Source: Akkermansiaceae bacterium UBA2381
GTDB lineage: Bacteria; Verrucomicrobiota; Verrucomicrobiia; Verrucomicrobiales; DEV007
DNA: 64,000 bases
Direction: 5' to 3'
NCBI GenBank assembly: GCA_002344215.1
Contig: DDSV01000036.1
Location: 12,012 to 76,011, forward strand
Below the pieces are notes generated by a model, which was not told where the DNA came from, searched no databases, and saw nothing but the letters and a program-made list of their open reading frames with translations. Below are positions 8,474 through 17,893 of this stretch, piece by piece. Each line of letters starts with the position of its first letter. Position 1 is the stretch's first letter. Made by a program: the position numbers and the translations under genes.

Positions 8474-9139
8474 GGTGTGTGGAGTTGTTTCTTGGCCGAA
8501 CAGAGTAATTAGTCCACTTCCCTACCACCTGTAAACATTCCGAACGGGCATCTGGACCCTCTGAGGAAAGTGAATTCTCGCCGTCAGGTCAAGGAATTCC
8601 AATCATCCGGGGTGAGGGAACCTGAGCATACGTGCGGTGGATCGCCCTCCGGGGCATGATGCTCGATCCGGCGGAGGGCGAGCGAATTCTTTGGTAAGTG
8701 ATTCCTTTCGTAAAGATGTGTAGGGCTGAATGCCTCATGCGCTATCCGTTGAACCCCTCCCGGCACCGGTTGATCGAAGGAACAAACCGACCAAAGTAAG
8801 ATAACCTACCCATAGTGCAGGAGCGAAGCGTCTAAGCGGAAGGGATGAAAAAGGAAGATTACTCGCAGTAAAACTCTTGACCTTCCCAGGGGAATCACGC
8901 GATTCTTGGCCGCAATGGCCCCTACCGACACCCCCGAATCCCCTCCGATCCCAGGCCATCGACGGAAAGGGAGAGGGAGAGATGCCAAAGGAAATTTCTA
9001 GCAGTTTTCTTTTCGGGAATCGCCGGATTCGTTTCAGTCCCATGGATGGCCGGAGGATAATCATCCGCGAAATGAACGTCAAAACGCATTCATCCATACC
9101 CTCGGCAGAATAGGGGGATGCTCCTTTGGATTCACCGCA
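8474..9139. other. Gene-free gap between the orphan row and the SWIM operon
   Basis: No convincing gene is seen in these 666 bases; short frames here lack family resemblance. It contains a perfect 9-bp inverted repeat (CGCCCTCCG at 8643-8651 and CGGAGGGCG at 8672-8680), and a GGAAGGGATGAAAAAG motif near 8838 that recurs in variant form near 35547. The region should hold promoters for the divergent DUF4272 gene and the SWIM operon, but I cannot place them confidently. Confidence 0.5.
8643..8680. repeat. Inverted repeat, 9-bp stem
   Basis: CGCCCTCCG and CGGAGGGCG form a perfect 9-bp stem around a 20-base loop. No T-run follows on either strand, so it is not a typical intrinsic terminator. Confidence 0.45.
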
Positions 9140-10480
9140 ATGCTGACTGCCGAACAGATTCTTGCCCTCTCACCCGACGAGGCTTCGGCGAAAGCAGCGA
9201 AGGGTTTACTCACTCCGGCGAAATGGCCCACCCTCGGACGAGACGAAGTCTCGATTTGGGGGGAATGTCAGGGCAGCGGTTCGAAACCCTATCAGGTAAT
9301 CATCGATACCGGCGGACCGACCTTCAAATGCAGTTGCCCGAGCCGCAAGTTTCCCTGCAAACACGGCTTGGCGCTCTATCTGCTCCTCGCCCAGAAAGCG
9401 AGCGCCTTTTCCGGGACGATACCACCTCCCTGGGTGGGCGAGTGGCTCTCGGCACGACTGGATCGCGCGGAGAAGAAGGTCGAAAAAGCTGCCCGGTCTG
9501 AGGTAAAGCCGGCAGACCCTGAGGCTTCCGCCAAACGCGAAGCGAAACGACTTGATAGGATGCTTGGAGGGGCGCTGGATCTGGAGCGGTGGATGGCGGA
9601 CTTGATCCGGCACGGCATCGCCGATCTGCCCTCTAAACCGCCCTCCTTCTGGCGGGAGGCGGCGGCCCGCCTCGTCGATGCGCAGGCCGGCGGTCTCGGC
9701 TTGCTCGTTCGAGAACTTGAGAGCTGCGCGGCGAGCGGTGAGGGATGGCACGAGAGGACCCTTTTGCAGATGGGGCGGGCGCAGTTGCTCATCGAGGCGA
9801 TGCAGGGGCTCGATGCGCTCCCCGAGCCGTTGCGGCACGACGTGCGATCCAGCGCGGGCTGGCCCCTCGAAAAGGAGGAGGCTCTCTCCAGCGGCGAACG
9901 GGTGAATGACGTCTGGCTTGTCCTCGGCATCAGTCACGATGAAAACGATCGACTCTGGGAGCGTCGCGTGTGGCTGCGGGGTCGCGACTCGGGACGCGCG
10001 GCGCTCTTGCTGGAGTTTTCCCACGGAGGAAGACGCTTTGACCGGGTCTTTCTACCAGGCGCCTGCTTTCAGTCCACCCTCTGTTTTTTCCCCAGTGCTT
10101 CCCCTTTGCGTGCCTTGCTTGCCGTGGATCCCGTTGAGGAAAAGTCGTCGATCTCCTCCAATTCCCTGCATACTTGGGATGAGGCGTTCGCCCCACTTGC
10201 CGAAGCCCTCTCTAAGCAACCTTTTTACCAGCGACTGCCATTGAAGCTGGATCATGCCGTGCCCGTTTTACGTCAGAATCGCTGGCTCGTTCGAGATGAA
10301 GAGGGGCGGGAGGCCCCTTTGCGAATCAACGATGACGATGGATGGCAGCTGCTCGCTTTGTCAGGGGGGCGCCCCTTGAATCTCTTTGGTGAGTGGCATG
10401 GGGATTATTTGCGTCCGCTTAGCGCCTGGTGCGGGAACACAGTCAACCCCTCTTGGACGGAGGTGATCCACGCCGCATGA
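9140..10480 (+). CDS. SWIM zinc-finger protein
   Basis: A 446-residue protein with a SWIM zinc finger at about residues 57-80: FKCSCPSRKFPCKHGLAL, i.e. CxC-x(6)-CxH. The rest is helical, followed by a beta-rich C-terminal half (NDVWLVLGISHDEND, WERRVWLRGRDSGRAALLLEFS). SWIM domains bind nucleic acid or protein. It is the first gene of a five-gene operon with DUF5691, MoxR, DUF5682 and VWA proteins, a combination seen in many bacteria and of unproven function. Its stop overlaps the next ATG by 4 bases. By analogy with other MoxR/vWA ternary systems it may recognise a target, but this is inference. Confidence 0.85.
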   Translation: MLTAEQILALSPDEASAKAAKGLLTPAKWPTLGRDEVSIWGECQGSGSKPYQVIIDTGGPTFKCSCPSRKFPCKHGLALYLLLAQKASAFSGTIPPPWVGEWLSARLDRAEKKVEKAARSEVKPADPEASAKREAKRLDRMLGGALDLERWMADLIRHGIADLPSKPPSFWREAAARLVDAQAGGLGLLVRELESCAASGEGWHERTLLQMGRAQLLIEAMQGLDALPEPLRHDVRSSAGWPLEKEEALSSGERVNDVWLVLGISHDENDRLWERRVWLRGRDSGRAALLLEFSHGGRRFDRVFLPGACFQSTLCFFPSASPLRALLAVDPVEEKSSISSNSLHTWDEAFAPLAEALSKQPFYQRLPLKLDHAVPVLRQNRWLVRDEEGREAPLRINDDDGWQLLALSGGRPLNLFGEWHGDYLRPLSAWCGNTVNPSWTEVIHAA

Positions 10481-12003
10481 ACCCGATCGCTTCACTCGCC
10501 AACCAAGCGCTCCTCGGCACGGATCGCCGGCTTCCTGATTGGCCCGCGCTTGAGGGACCTATCGGCCTAGTCCTCGGTCGCATTCCACGGGATTCCACCG
10601 AAAAGGCCGTGCTGCAAACCGCTGGCGTTCTCGCTACCTGTCGACTCGCTGGCACCCTTCCCGAAAAGGTCGGCGAAAATCCTCCTCCCTCTCCTGAGGA
10701 AACGACTCCCGAAGATCCGAGGGTCGATCTCCTGAGCGCCATCCTTGCCGATGGACCGGAACGTTTGCAGGCTGAGGCCTTTCGCAGGGTCGCCGCTCAC
10801 GGGAGGCATCTGCCGCATCGTCTGTTGCCCAAGGCCCTCGACTGCGGTCGTCGCTGCACCGCGCTGCGACCCAGTTTGCTTGCCGTGCTCGGGAAGACTG
10901 GCGAGTGGCTCGCCGAGAAGAACACCGCTTGGGCCTTTGCCGCACACCGGGTTGATTCAGAGTCCGACAACATCGCCGTGTGGGAGCATGGGAGCCTCGA
11001 TCAACGCCTTGTCTATGTCACCGCGCTCCGTCTGCACGATCCGGGAAAAGCTCGCGATCTTTTGATTGAAGCAATGAAATCCGAGGGAGCGAAAGAGCGT
11101 TGCGCATTCCTCGAAGCTCTCTCCACCGGACTCAGCCCCGCCGATGAGGACCTGCTCGAAGCCACCCTGAACGACAAGAGCAAGGAGGCGAGGCAGATGG
11201 CCGGCCGATTGCTTTCCACGATACCGGGCTCGCGCTACTCACAGCGCATGACGGACATCATAGCTCCTCTGTTGAAGACGGAGAAGAAGCTCCTGCGTGG
11301 CACCGTGGTCAGCCTGGACGCTCCTTTGTCCTACGATCCTGCCTGGAAAGCGAACCTGATCGAAGAGGCAAAACCCAAAGGTCTCGGTCTCGGAGAACGG
11401 GCCTGGTGGTTGTTCCAGATCGTGCGTTTTGTCCCTCTCTCCTGGTGGGAGACACAGACAGGCATGACCCCGGCGGAATGTCTCCGCTGGGCGCAGAAGC
11501 TCGACTGGAAGGACGCTCTCCTGCAAGGCTGGGCAGAGGCTCAGGCGGTGCAACGTCGTGTTGAGTGGGCCGAGGCCTTTCTCGACACACCTTTGCCGTC
11601 GAACGGCCCGCTCTCGATCTTCGATCTCCTCGAAACGCTTCCGCCGCCCCTCCGTGAGGTCCATTTTCTGAAACTACTCGTTGACCACCAAGCGACCTCC
11701 TTCGCGACTAGCACCCTGGTGGACCGTTTTCTAAAGGGCCTGCCGTTCGACGGCCCCAGCCTCACCCCGGCGACGGCGAGTAAGGTTGTGAAACTCCTCA
11801 AACAGCGCATCCACAGCGGCGAGCTTCGCCACGATTGGCCCCTTCGCCAATCGCTCGTCGAATTCGCCTGCCTCTTGCCCCGGGAATCCTTCGATGACTT
11901 CGCCCGGGGATGGGATCTCTCGAAGGAAGAATTACAACCCTTTGCCGAGGCGGTGTCCCGGATCGGCATTGTCCTCGATCAACGCGCCCAGCTTGACTCT
12001 TGA
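10477..12003 (+). CDS. DUF5691 family protein
   Basis: A 508-residue alpha-helical protein. The start at MNPIASLANQALLGTDRR overlaps the SWIM gene stop in ATGA, and its opening matches DUF5691 proteins (ALLGTDR near the N-terminus). Leucine-rich helical repeats (RCAFLEALSTGLSPADEDLLEATLNDKS and similar) suggest a HEAT-like superhelix useful for protein binding. No catalytic motif is visible. It is encoded between the SWIM and MoxR genes. Probable role: adaptor in the MoxR/VWA complex. Confidence 0.75.
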   Translation: MNPIASLANQALLGTDRRLPDWPALEGPIGLVLGRIPRDSTEKAVLQTAGVLATCRLAGTLPEKVGENPPPSPEETTPEDPRVDLLSAILADGPERLQAEAFRRVAAHGRHLPHRLLPKALDCGRRCTALRPSLLAVLGKTGEWLAEKNTAWAFAAHRVDSESDNIAVWEHGSLDQRLVYVTALRLHDPGKARDLLIEAMKSEGAKERCAFLEALSTGLSPADEDLLEATLNDKSKEARQMAGRLLSTIPGSRYSQRMTDIIAPLLKTEKKLLRGTVVSLDAPLSYDPAWKANLIEEAKPKGLGLGERAWWLFQIVRFVPLSWWETQTGMTPAECLRWAQKLDWKDALLQGWAEAQAVQRRVEWAEAFLDTPLPSNGPLSIFDLLETLPPPLREVHFLKLLVDHQATSFATSTLVDRFLKGLPFDGPSLTPATASKVVKLLKQRIHSGELRHDWPLRQSLVEFACLLPRESFDDFARGWDLSKEELQPFAEAVSRIGIVLDQRAQLDS

Positions 12004-12029
12004 TCTCCGAAATCGTAATCCATCGCTCC

Positions 12030-13106
12030 ATGTCCACTCTCCGCCAACACGCCGAACACCTTTTTGCCCACGAGCTCGACGAGCTGAAGAAGTCCGACTC
12101 CCGCCAACGACCGACCAACTGGAACCTGTCTCCCTGGGCTGTGTCAAACTATCTCCTCGGCGGAAAGCTCGACAACGGCTTCGAGGTCAGCGCGAAGTAC
12201 ATCGGCAACCGGCGGGTCATCGAGATCGCCGTCGCCACTCTCGCGACGGACCGGGCGCTCCTCCTATACGGAGTTCCCGGAACGGCAAAAAGCTGGGTCT
12301 CCGAACATCTCGCCGCCGCCATCTCCGGCGACAGCACCCGTTTGGTTCAGGGCACTGCGGGCACGAGCGAGGAGCAAATGCGATACGGGTGGAACTACGC
12401 CCTCCTCCTTTCCAAGGGGCCCTCGCGCGAGGCAATCGTGCCCAGCCCACTCATGAAGGCGATGGAGGACGGACGCATCGCCCGCATCGAGGAACTCACC
12501 CGCATTCCAGCCGACGTGCAGGACACTCTCATCACCATTCTTTCCGAAAAGAGCCTGCCCATTCCCGAACTCGCCTCCGAGACACAGGCGAACCGCGGCT
12601 TCAACGTCATTGCCACAGCCAACAACCGCGACAAGGGCGTCAACGAATTGAGCAGCGCGCTGAAGCGCCGTTTCAACACGGTCATCCTGCCCGTGCCCGC
12701 GACCGAGGAGGAGGAAATTGCCATCGTCAGCAAGCGGGTCGCAGAAATGGGCAAGGCGCTTGAATTGCCCTCGGAACCACCCGCGCTCAAGGAGGTGCGG
12801 CGCATCGTGCAGGTCTTTCGCGAACTGCGCGACGGACAGACCGCGGATGGAAAAACGAAGCTCAAACAACCGACCGGCACGATGAGCACGGCGGAGGCCA
12901 TCAGCGTGCTGAACAGCGGGATCGCCCTCTCGACCCACTTTGGCGACGGCACCCTGCGCGCCGGTGATGTCGCCGCCGGATTGGTCGGCGCGGTGATCAA
13001 GGATCCTGTCCAGGATGCCGTGGTCTGGAGGGAGTATCTCGAAACCGTGGTGAAGGAACGCGACGACTGGAAGGACCTCTATCGCGCCTGCCGCGAGATG
13101 ATTTGA
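12030..13106 (+). CDS. MoxR-type AAA+ ATPase
   Basis: A 358-residue AAA+ ATPase. Walker A is YGVPGTAKSW at about residues 79-88. Further on are SPLMKAMEDGRIARIEEL, a sensor-1-like IATANNRDKG and an arginine finger region LKRRFNT. The start was set at MSTLRQHAEHLF; an in-frame TTG at 12000 overlapping the preceding stop is an alternative. MoxR ATPases act as chaperones that remodel or load metal on VWA partners, and here a VWA protein is encoded two genes downstream. Hydrolysis of ATP is expected to drive a conformational switch in the DUF5682/VWA partners. Confidence 0.9.
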   Translation: MSTLRQHAEHLFAHELDELKKSDSRQRPTNWNLSPWAVSNYLLGGKLDNGFEVSAKYIGNRRVIEIAVATLATDRALLLYGVPGTAKSWVSEHLAAAISGDSTRLVQGTAGTSEEQMRYGWNYALLLSKGPSREAIVPSPLMKAMEDGRIARIEELTRIPADVQDTLITILSEKSLPIPELASETQANRGFNVIATANNRDKGVNELSSALKRRFNTVILPVPATEEEEIAIVSKRVAEMGKALELPSEPPALKEVRRIVQVFRELRDGQTADGKTKLKQPTGTMSTAEAISVLNSGIALSTHFGDGTLRAGDVAAGLVGAVIKDPVQDAVVWREYLETVVKERDDWKDLYRACREMI

Positions 13107-13114
13107 CCGACCCC

Positions 13115-15373
13115 ATGATCCACATCTTCGGCATCCGCCATCATGGCCCCGGTTGTGCGCGCTCGCTGCTGCGCGCTCTCGAGGAGCTGTCGCCGGATTG
13201 CATTCTCATCGAAGGACCGCCGGAAGCTGAGGCCGTTCTCGCGTCCGCCGTTCACGCCGAGATCGAGCCCCCGGTGGCGCTTCTGCTTTACTGCCCCGAG
13301 GACACAAAAAAGGCCTCGTTTTATCCCTTCGCGGAATTTTCGCCGGAATGGCAGGCGATTCGTTTTGGCTTTCAACGCGGGATGCCGGTCCGTTTCATGG
13401 ACCTTCCCCAGGCCCACGATCTCGCTCTGCGAGACGCTGAGACCGGTCCAACTCCCGTCGAGGACGAAGGGGATTTAGTAGTTTCATCGGAAGAAAGCCT
13501 CACGGGAGATCCGCTCGACTGGCTCGGACGCGCCGCCGGCTACGGCGACGGGGAATCGTGGTGGAATCACCTCGTCGAGGAACGCCGCGATGGAGATAGC
13601 GTCGGTCTCTTTGCCGCGATTCAGGAGGCCATGACCGTCGCCCGCGCGGAATTTCCGAGAAAGCTGAACTCACATTCCTCTCATCGCGAGGCTCTGCGCG
13701 AAGCCCACATGAGAAAGACAATACGGGATGCGGTAAAGGAGGGTTTTCAACAGATCGCCGTCGTCTGCGGTGCCTGGCACGTGCCGGCTCTGGCTGAGAT
13801 GCCGAGCGCAAAAAGCGACAACGATCTGCTAAAAGGGCTGCCCAAAGTCAAAGTCGCAGCGACCTGGGCACCGTGGACCTACGGACGCCTCGCAGCAGCG
13901 AGCGGGTATGGGGCGGGGGTCCTTTCCCCGGGCTGGTATGAATTTCTCTGGCGCAGTCAGACCTCGGATGCCTCGCAACGTTCCATCGCTTGGCTCTCCC
14001 GGGTCGCACGCCTCATGCGAGAGGAGGACATCGATTGTTCCTCCGCTCATGTCATCGAGGCGGCTCGCCTTTCCGATGCCCTCGCCGCGATGCGCGAACG
14101 ACCCGCCGCGGGACTCGAGGAGATCAATGAGGCCATCCGTACGGTCATTTGCATGGGTGACGATGCGCCGCTGCGACTGATCCGTTCCCGCCTCATCGTC
14201 GGTGAGAAGCTTGGCCGGGTCCCTCCCGATGTTCCGACCGTGCCCTTGCAGCAGGATCTGGAGAAACAACAGCGCGGATTGCGCCTGAAGCCCGAAGCGC
14301 TCGCGAAAGAGCTCGATCTCGATCTACGCAACGAGAACGATTTGACCCGCAGTCAGCTGCTCCACCGGTTGAATCTGCTTGGCATCCAATGGGGCGAGGT
14401 GCGAGGAACCGGACGGGGCGCGAAAGGCACCTTCCACGAGGTGTGGCAAATCCAATGGCAACCCGAGTTTGCCGTTTCCATTATCGAGGCGAGCCGGTGG
14501 GGTCACACCCTTGTCGATGCGGCCTCGGCCCTTGCGATCGATCAGGCGGAAAACGCCATCTCGCTCCCGGCACTTTCTTCGCTCGTGGACCTCGTGCTCC
14601 TCGCCAGTCTGCCGCGCGCGGTCGAGCCCGTCATCCACGCGTTGGAAAATCTTGCCGCCGTCGCGGGCGATGCCTCCCAGCTCCTCGAAGCGATCCCGCC
14701 GCTCGCGAATGTCTTCCGCTACGGCAACGTCCGACAGACCGATTCCTCGCTCGTGGGCCACGTCCTCGATGGCCTTGTCACCCGCGTCTGCATTAGCCTT
14801 GGCGGCGCCTGCGCCTCGCTCGACGACGATGCCGCGCTCGCGATGCGGAAGCGCATTCTCGCGGCCCATCAGGCGATTCAACTCGTCGGCAAGGATTCCC
14901 ACCTCTCCGACTGGATGGCGGCGCTGACCCGCCTCGCCGTCCTCGGAGGCACCCACGGTCTCGTCAGTGGCCTCGCCGCGCGCCTCCTTTTCGACGGACA
15001 GCTCGAGGATGCCGACGCCAGTTCACTGCGCATGAGCCAGGCCCTTTCGATCGGCAACGACCCGGCTCCGGCCGCGGCCTGGCTCGAAGGATTCCTGCAC
15101 CAGAGCGGCATGATCCTTCTCCACGACGACCGCCTTTGGCAGACGGTGGACGCGTGGCTCGACTCGCTCAGCGAGGACCATTTCACCCGCATCCTTCCGC
15201 TCATCCGGCGCACCTTCGCGGAGTTTCCGGGCACGGAACGCACCCAACTCGGGACTCGCGCCACCCGTGGACAGACCGCTCCAGCCATCGGCGCAACAAC
15301 GTCCGAACTGGATTGGAATGAAGATCGCGCCGCCAAACCCCTCGCGGTGCTGGAAAGGATCCTCCATCTATGA
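13115..15373 (+). CDS. DUF5682 family protein
   Basis: A 752-residue protein with the characteristic DUF5682 opening MIHIFGIRHHGPGCARSL, then CILIEGPPEAEAV, an AVVCGAWHVPAL segment and a long helical C-terminal part. The GIRHHGPG/EGPP/GAWH pattern with conserved His residues recalls TraB/TIKI-type hydrolase folds, so an enzymatic role is conceivable. The ATG giving MIHIF is preferred to an upstream TTG (13103) that overlaps the MoxR stop. The gene is co-translated with VWA (4-base overlap downstream). Confidence 0.8.
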   Translation: MIHIFGIRHHGPGCARSLLRALEELSPDCILIEGPPEAEAVLASAVHAEIEPPVALLLYCPEDTKKASFYPFAEFSPEWQAIRFGFQRGMPVRFMDLPQAHDLALRDAETGPTPVEDEGDLVVSSEESLTGDPLDWLGRAAGYGDGESWWNHLVEERRDGDSVGLFAAIQEAMTVARAEFPRKLNSHSSHREALREAHMRKTIRDAVKEGFQQIAVVCGAWHVPALAEMPSAKSDNDLLKGLPKVKVAATWAPWTYGRLAAASGYGAGVLSPGWYEFLWRSQTSDASQRSIAWLSRVARLMREEDIDCSSAHVIEAARLSDALAAMRERPAAGLEEINEAIRTVICMGDDAPLRLIRSRLIVGEKLGRVPPDVPTVPLQQDLEKQQRGLRLKPEALAKELDLDLRNENDLTRSQLLHRLNLLGIQWGEVRGTGRGAKGTFHEVWQIQWQPEFAVSIIEASRWGHTLVDAASALAIDQAENAISLPALSSLVDLVLLASLPRAVEPVIHALENLAAVAGDASQLLEAIPPLANVFRYGNVRQTDSSLVGHVLDGLVTRVCISLGGACASLDDDAALAMRKRILAAHQAIQLVGKDSHLSDWMAALTRLAVLGGTHGLVSGLAARLLFDGQLEDADASSLRMSQALSIGNDPAPAAAWLEGFLHQSGMILLHDDRLWQTVDAWLDSLSEDHFTRILPLIRRTFAEFPGTERTQLGTRATRGQTAPAIGATTSELDWNEDRAAKPLAVLERILHL

Positions 15374-16542
15374 GCACCGACACCGAACGCCAACGGCGCT
15401 GGCGTCTTGTCCTCGGGGGCGAGGCGGATCAATCCTGTTGCAGCCTCACCGGAGCCGACCTCGAAATGGATCAGGTTCTCGCTGCGCTCTACGCGCCCGA
15501 CAGCGAGGGCTCGCTCCAGGGCGGTCGTCGCGGGGGCATGGGCCAATCCGCTCCGAAGGTCGCACGATGGCTTGGCGACATCCGAAAATATTTCCCCTCC
15601 AGCGTTGTGCATGTGATGCAGAAGGATGCGCTCGACCGCCTCGGCATGCGCGAAATGCTCCTCCAACCCGAGATGCTCGAGGCGGTGCAGCCCGACGTGC
15701 ATCTCGTTGCCAACCTCATTTCACTCTCCGGCATCATCCCGGCAAAAACCAAGGACACCGCCCGCCTCGTCGTGCGCAAGGTCGTCGACGACCTCATGCT
15801 ACAACTCGCTGAACCGATGCGCACCGCCGTAACAGGGGCGCTGAACCGAGCCGTCCGCAACCGCCGCCCGCGGCTCGCGGAGATCGACTGGAACCGCACC
15901 ATTCGCGCGAATCTGCGTCACTATCAGGAGGACTACAAAACCATCGTGCCGGAGACCCTCATCGGATATGGCCGCAAATCGCAGAAGTCACAACGTAACA
16001 TCATCCTCTGCATCGACCAGAGCGGATCGATGGCTGCCAGCGTTGTTTACTCCAGCATCTTCGGGGCGGTCATGGCCTCGCTTCCGGCGGTGAAAACGCA
16101 GTTGGTCGTCTTTGACACCGCCGTCGTCGATCTTACCGAGAAACTCGACGATCCGGTCGAGCTGCTCTTCGGCACGCAACTGGGAGGCGGCACCGACATC
16201 AACAAGGCGGTGGGGTATTGTCAGGGTCTCATCACCGACCCCGCGAATACCATCCTCATTCTCATCTCCGACCTCATCGAAGGCGGCGTCGAGAAAAACC
16301 TCCTTCAGCGCACCGACGAACTGGTCCAGAGCGGGGTGCAGTTCATCACCCTGCTCGCCTTGAGCGATCAGGGTGCCCCGAGCTACGACCGCGCCATCGC
16401 CGCCAAGATGAGCGCCCTCGGTGTTCCCAGTTTCGCCTGCACGCCCGACAAATTTCCCTCCCTCATGGCCGCCGCGATCCGGAAAGAAGACATCTCACTC
16501 TGGGCCGCGAAGGCGGAACTTGTGACAACGCGTGGGGTGTGA
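15370..16542 (+). CDS. VWA domain protein
   Basis: A 390-residue protein whose C-terminal half (about 210-370) is a von Willebrand A domain. The MIDAS motif is complete: DQSGSMAAS, then the downstream GGGTDINKAV Thr/Asp and LILISDLIEGG. The N-terminal half is helical. VWA proteins partner MoxR ATPases and use a bound Mg ion to switch conformation or hold targets. It is the last gene of the operon; its ATG overlaps the DUF5682 stop by 4 bases. No strong terminator follows; a short TTTTTT run lies at about 16552 without an obvious stem. Confidence 0.9.
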   Translation: MSTDTERQRRWRLVLGGEADQSCCSLTGADLEMDQVLAALYAPDSEGSLQGGRRGGMGQSAPKVARWLGDIRKYFPSSVVHVMQKDALDRLGMREMLLQPEMLEAVQPDVHLVANLISLSGIIPAKTKDTARLVVRKVVDDLMLQLAEPMRTAVTGALNRAVRNRRPRLAEIDWNRTIRANLRHYQEDYKTIVPETLIGYGRKSQKSQRNIILCIDQSGSMAASVVYSSIFGAVMASLPAVKTQLVVFDTAVVDLTEKLDDPVELLFGTQLGGGTDINKAVGYCQGLITDPANTILILISDLIEGGVEKNLLQRTDELVQSGVQFITLLALSDQGAPSYDRAIAAKMSALGVPSFACTPDKFPSLMAAAIRKEDISLWAAKAELVTTRGV

Positions 16543-16588
16543 AGGGTCAGGATTTTTTGAGATTCTTGCAATCGAAGCCAGTGTAGAA

Positions 16589-16686
16589 AATCCTTAGCCG
16601 GTTTTGAGTTGATCACCCTCCCTCCACTCGATACGATATCCACACAATCCATCTGCGCCCTTCGGCTGGGATTCGATGGCTTTTGA
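16589..16686 (+). repeat. Intergenic repeat family 2, copy A
   Basis: This stretch aligns by eye with copies at 18900-19007 and 27823-27920. Shared blocks are AATCCT(T/C)A, GTTGA, CCTCCA, a GAT-rich segment, ATCC, CGCCC and a GG(C/T) end. An inner arm CCACTCGA pairs imperfectly with TTCGATGG. It sits immediately before an orphan gene. Confidence 0.55.
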
Positions 16687-16697
16687 AGTGGGTTCTA

Positions 16698-17891
16698 ATG
16701 TTAGTCTTCATAATGGTGCATTTTATTCTCAGAAGCGAAGACGAGTTGCCCCATGGGAGACGGATTGTCGAGGACCGCTCTAATGATCTTGTTGAGTGGT
16801 TTCAACGTCATTGGCTCACTCGCGATACCCTGGTGTCGACGAATCCCGACCGATACATACCCGAGAATTTCGACCCTTTGGATTGGACTGACGAGCTTTG
16901 CCAGCTTCGATCCCATGTGTTCGGAGGCAGTTTCTATGGCCTTTCGGAATTTTTCATCAAGATGCTGGACCGGCGGTGTCCGGTGGATTTGCAAGAAGTC
17001 AGGGATTTTATTTCTTCCTTTGACGGCCGATATTCCGAGGGCGGGATTTCAATGGTTGAGTCTGCAATTCAGGCGAACACGGACGACGATGAGATAGATA
17101 TTTCATGGTATCTTTTTGATACGGATTTCGATGAAGCTTACCCTGAAAGAACGCTGTTTTTAAGACGCAGCGAAGTCACACTTCCTACCGGAACTGGCGA
17201 CGGTGTGTGGACTCCCGTTACTCAGGTGAAGTCCATTTCAGGGGTTGAAATGCGGAACTCGATTCAATCCTATTTTTGCTTCTTCTCGGCGCAGGACGGC
17301 TTGACCATTACTGAGATTGAAGGCTGCTATGCGCTGCCAACCGATATGTCAAACGCCGCTGCCTGGCTTGCCTCCCAAGGTATCACTGCAGCGGTTGTGG
17401 AGTCGAAATACATCAAATACATTTCGTCTGATTGGCCGGATGAGTTCACACTGCTGCGAGCGTTTCTTTTGCTGAGTAAGTCGGGCACTCTTGACGAAGC
17501 TCTTCACCTATTTTTGGAGTCGGACAAGAAGGTTCTCGGATGGCTTCCGCGCGTTTTCAGTGACTACCGCACTTCAATCAACGAACCAAAATTTCTCACA
17601 GGCGATGCTGCGACGTGCCGAAAGGACCTTGAGAGAATGCTTAAAGACTCCGATGGGGATGATCGAAATGAAAGCGGAGGGAAATGGGAGGACAAAAGCA
17701 CTTTCCAATCGAGTCCACACATGACGCAGGCGGTGTTTGCTGAGGCTGGATTCTCGATTTATAACCCCGAAGAACCTGTCGGCACAGCAAGACAATGGAT
17801 CTTCTTTGACAGCTACTGGGCGTCGAAGCACCCTGAACTGGCGGAAGGCATCCTTCGATATGGGAGGGGAGAAGACCTGCTGAACAAATAA
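16698..17891 (+). CDS. Hypothetical protein (397 aa)
   Basis: An acidic, soluble-looking protein with no recognised family. Possible starts are TTG 16683, ATG 16698 or ATG 16713; the first ATG was chosen. Visible composition: aromatic and acidic segments (WTDELCQLRSHVFGGSFYGL, ISWYLFDTDFDEAYPER), a helical stretch with FLLLSKSGTLDEALHLFLES, and a C-terminal WIFFDSYWASKHPELAEG. It is followed after 2 bases by another orphan, so the pair may be co-expressed. Its N-terminus is mildly hydrophobic (VFIMVHFIL), which could be a weak signal or a start-site artefact. Confidence 0.6.
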   Translation: MLVFIMVHFILRSEDELPHGRRIVEDRSNDLVEWFQRHWLTRDTLVSTNPDRYIPENFDPLDWTDELCQLRSHVFGGSFYGLSEFFIKMLDRRCPVDLQEVRDFISSFDGRYSEGGISMVESAIQANTDDDEIDISWYLFDTDFDEAYPERTLFLRRSEVTLPTGTGDGVWTPVTQVKSISGVEMRNSIQSYFCFFSAQDGLTITEIEGCYALPTDMSNAAAWLASQGITAAVVESKYIKYISSDWPDEFTLLRAFLLLSKSGTLDEALHLFLESDKKVLGWLPRVFSDYRTSINEPKFLTGDAATCRKDLERMLKDSDGDDRNESGGKWEDKSTFQSSPHMTQAVFAEAGFSIYNPEEPVGTARQWIFFDSYWASKHPELAEGILRYGRGEDLLNK

Positions 17892-17893
17892 AT

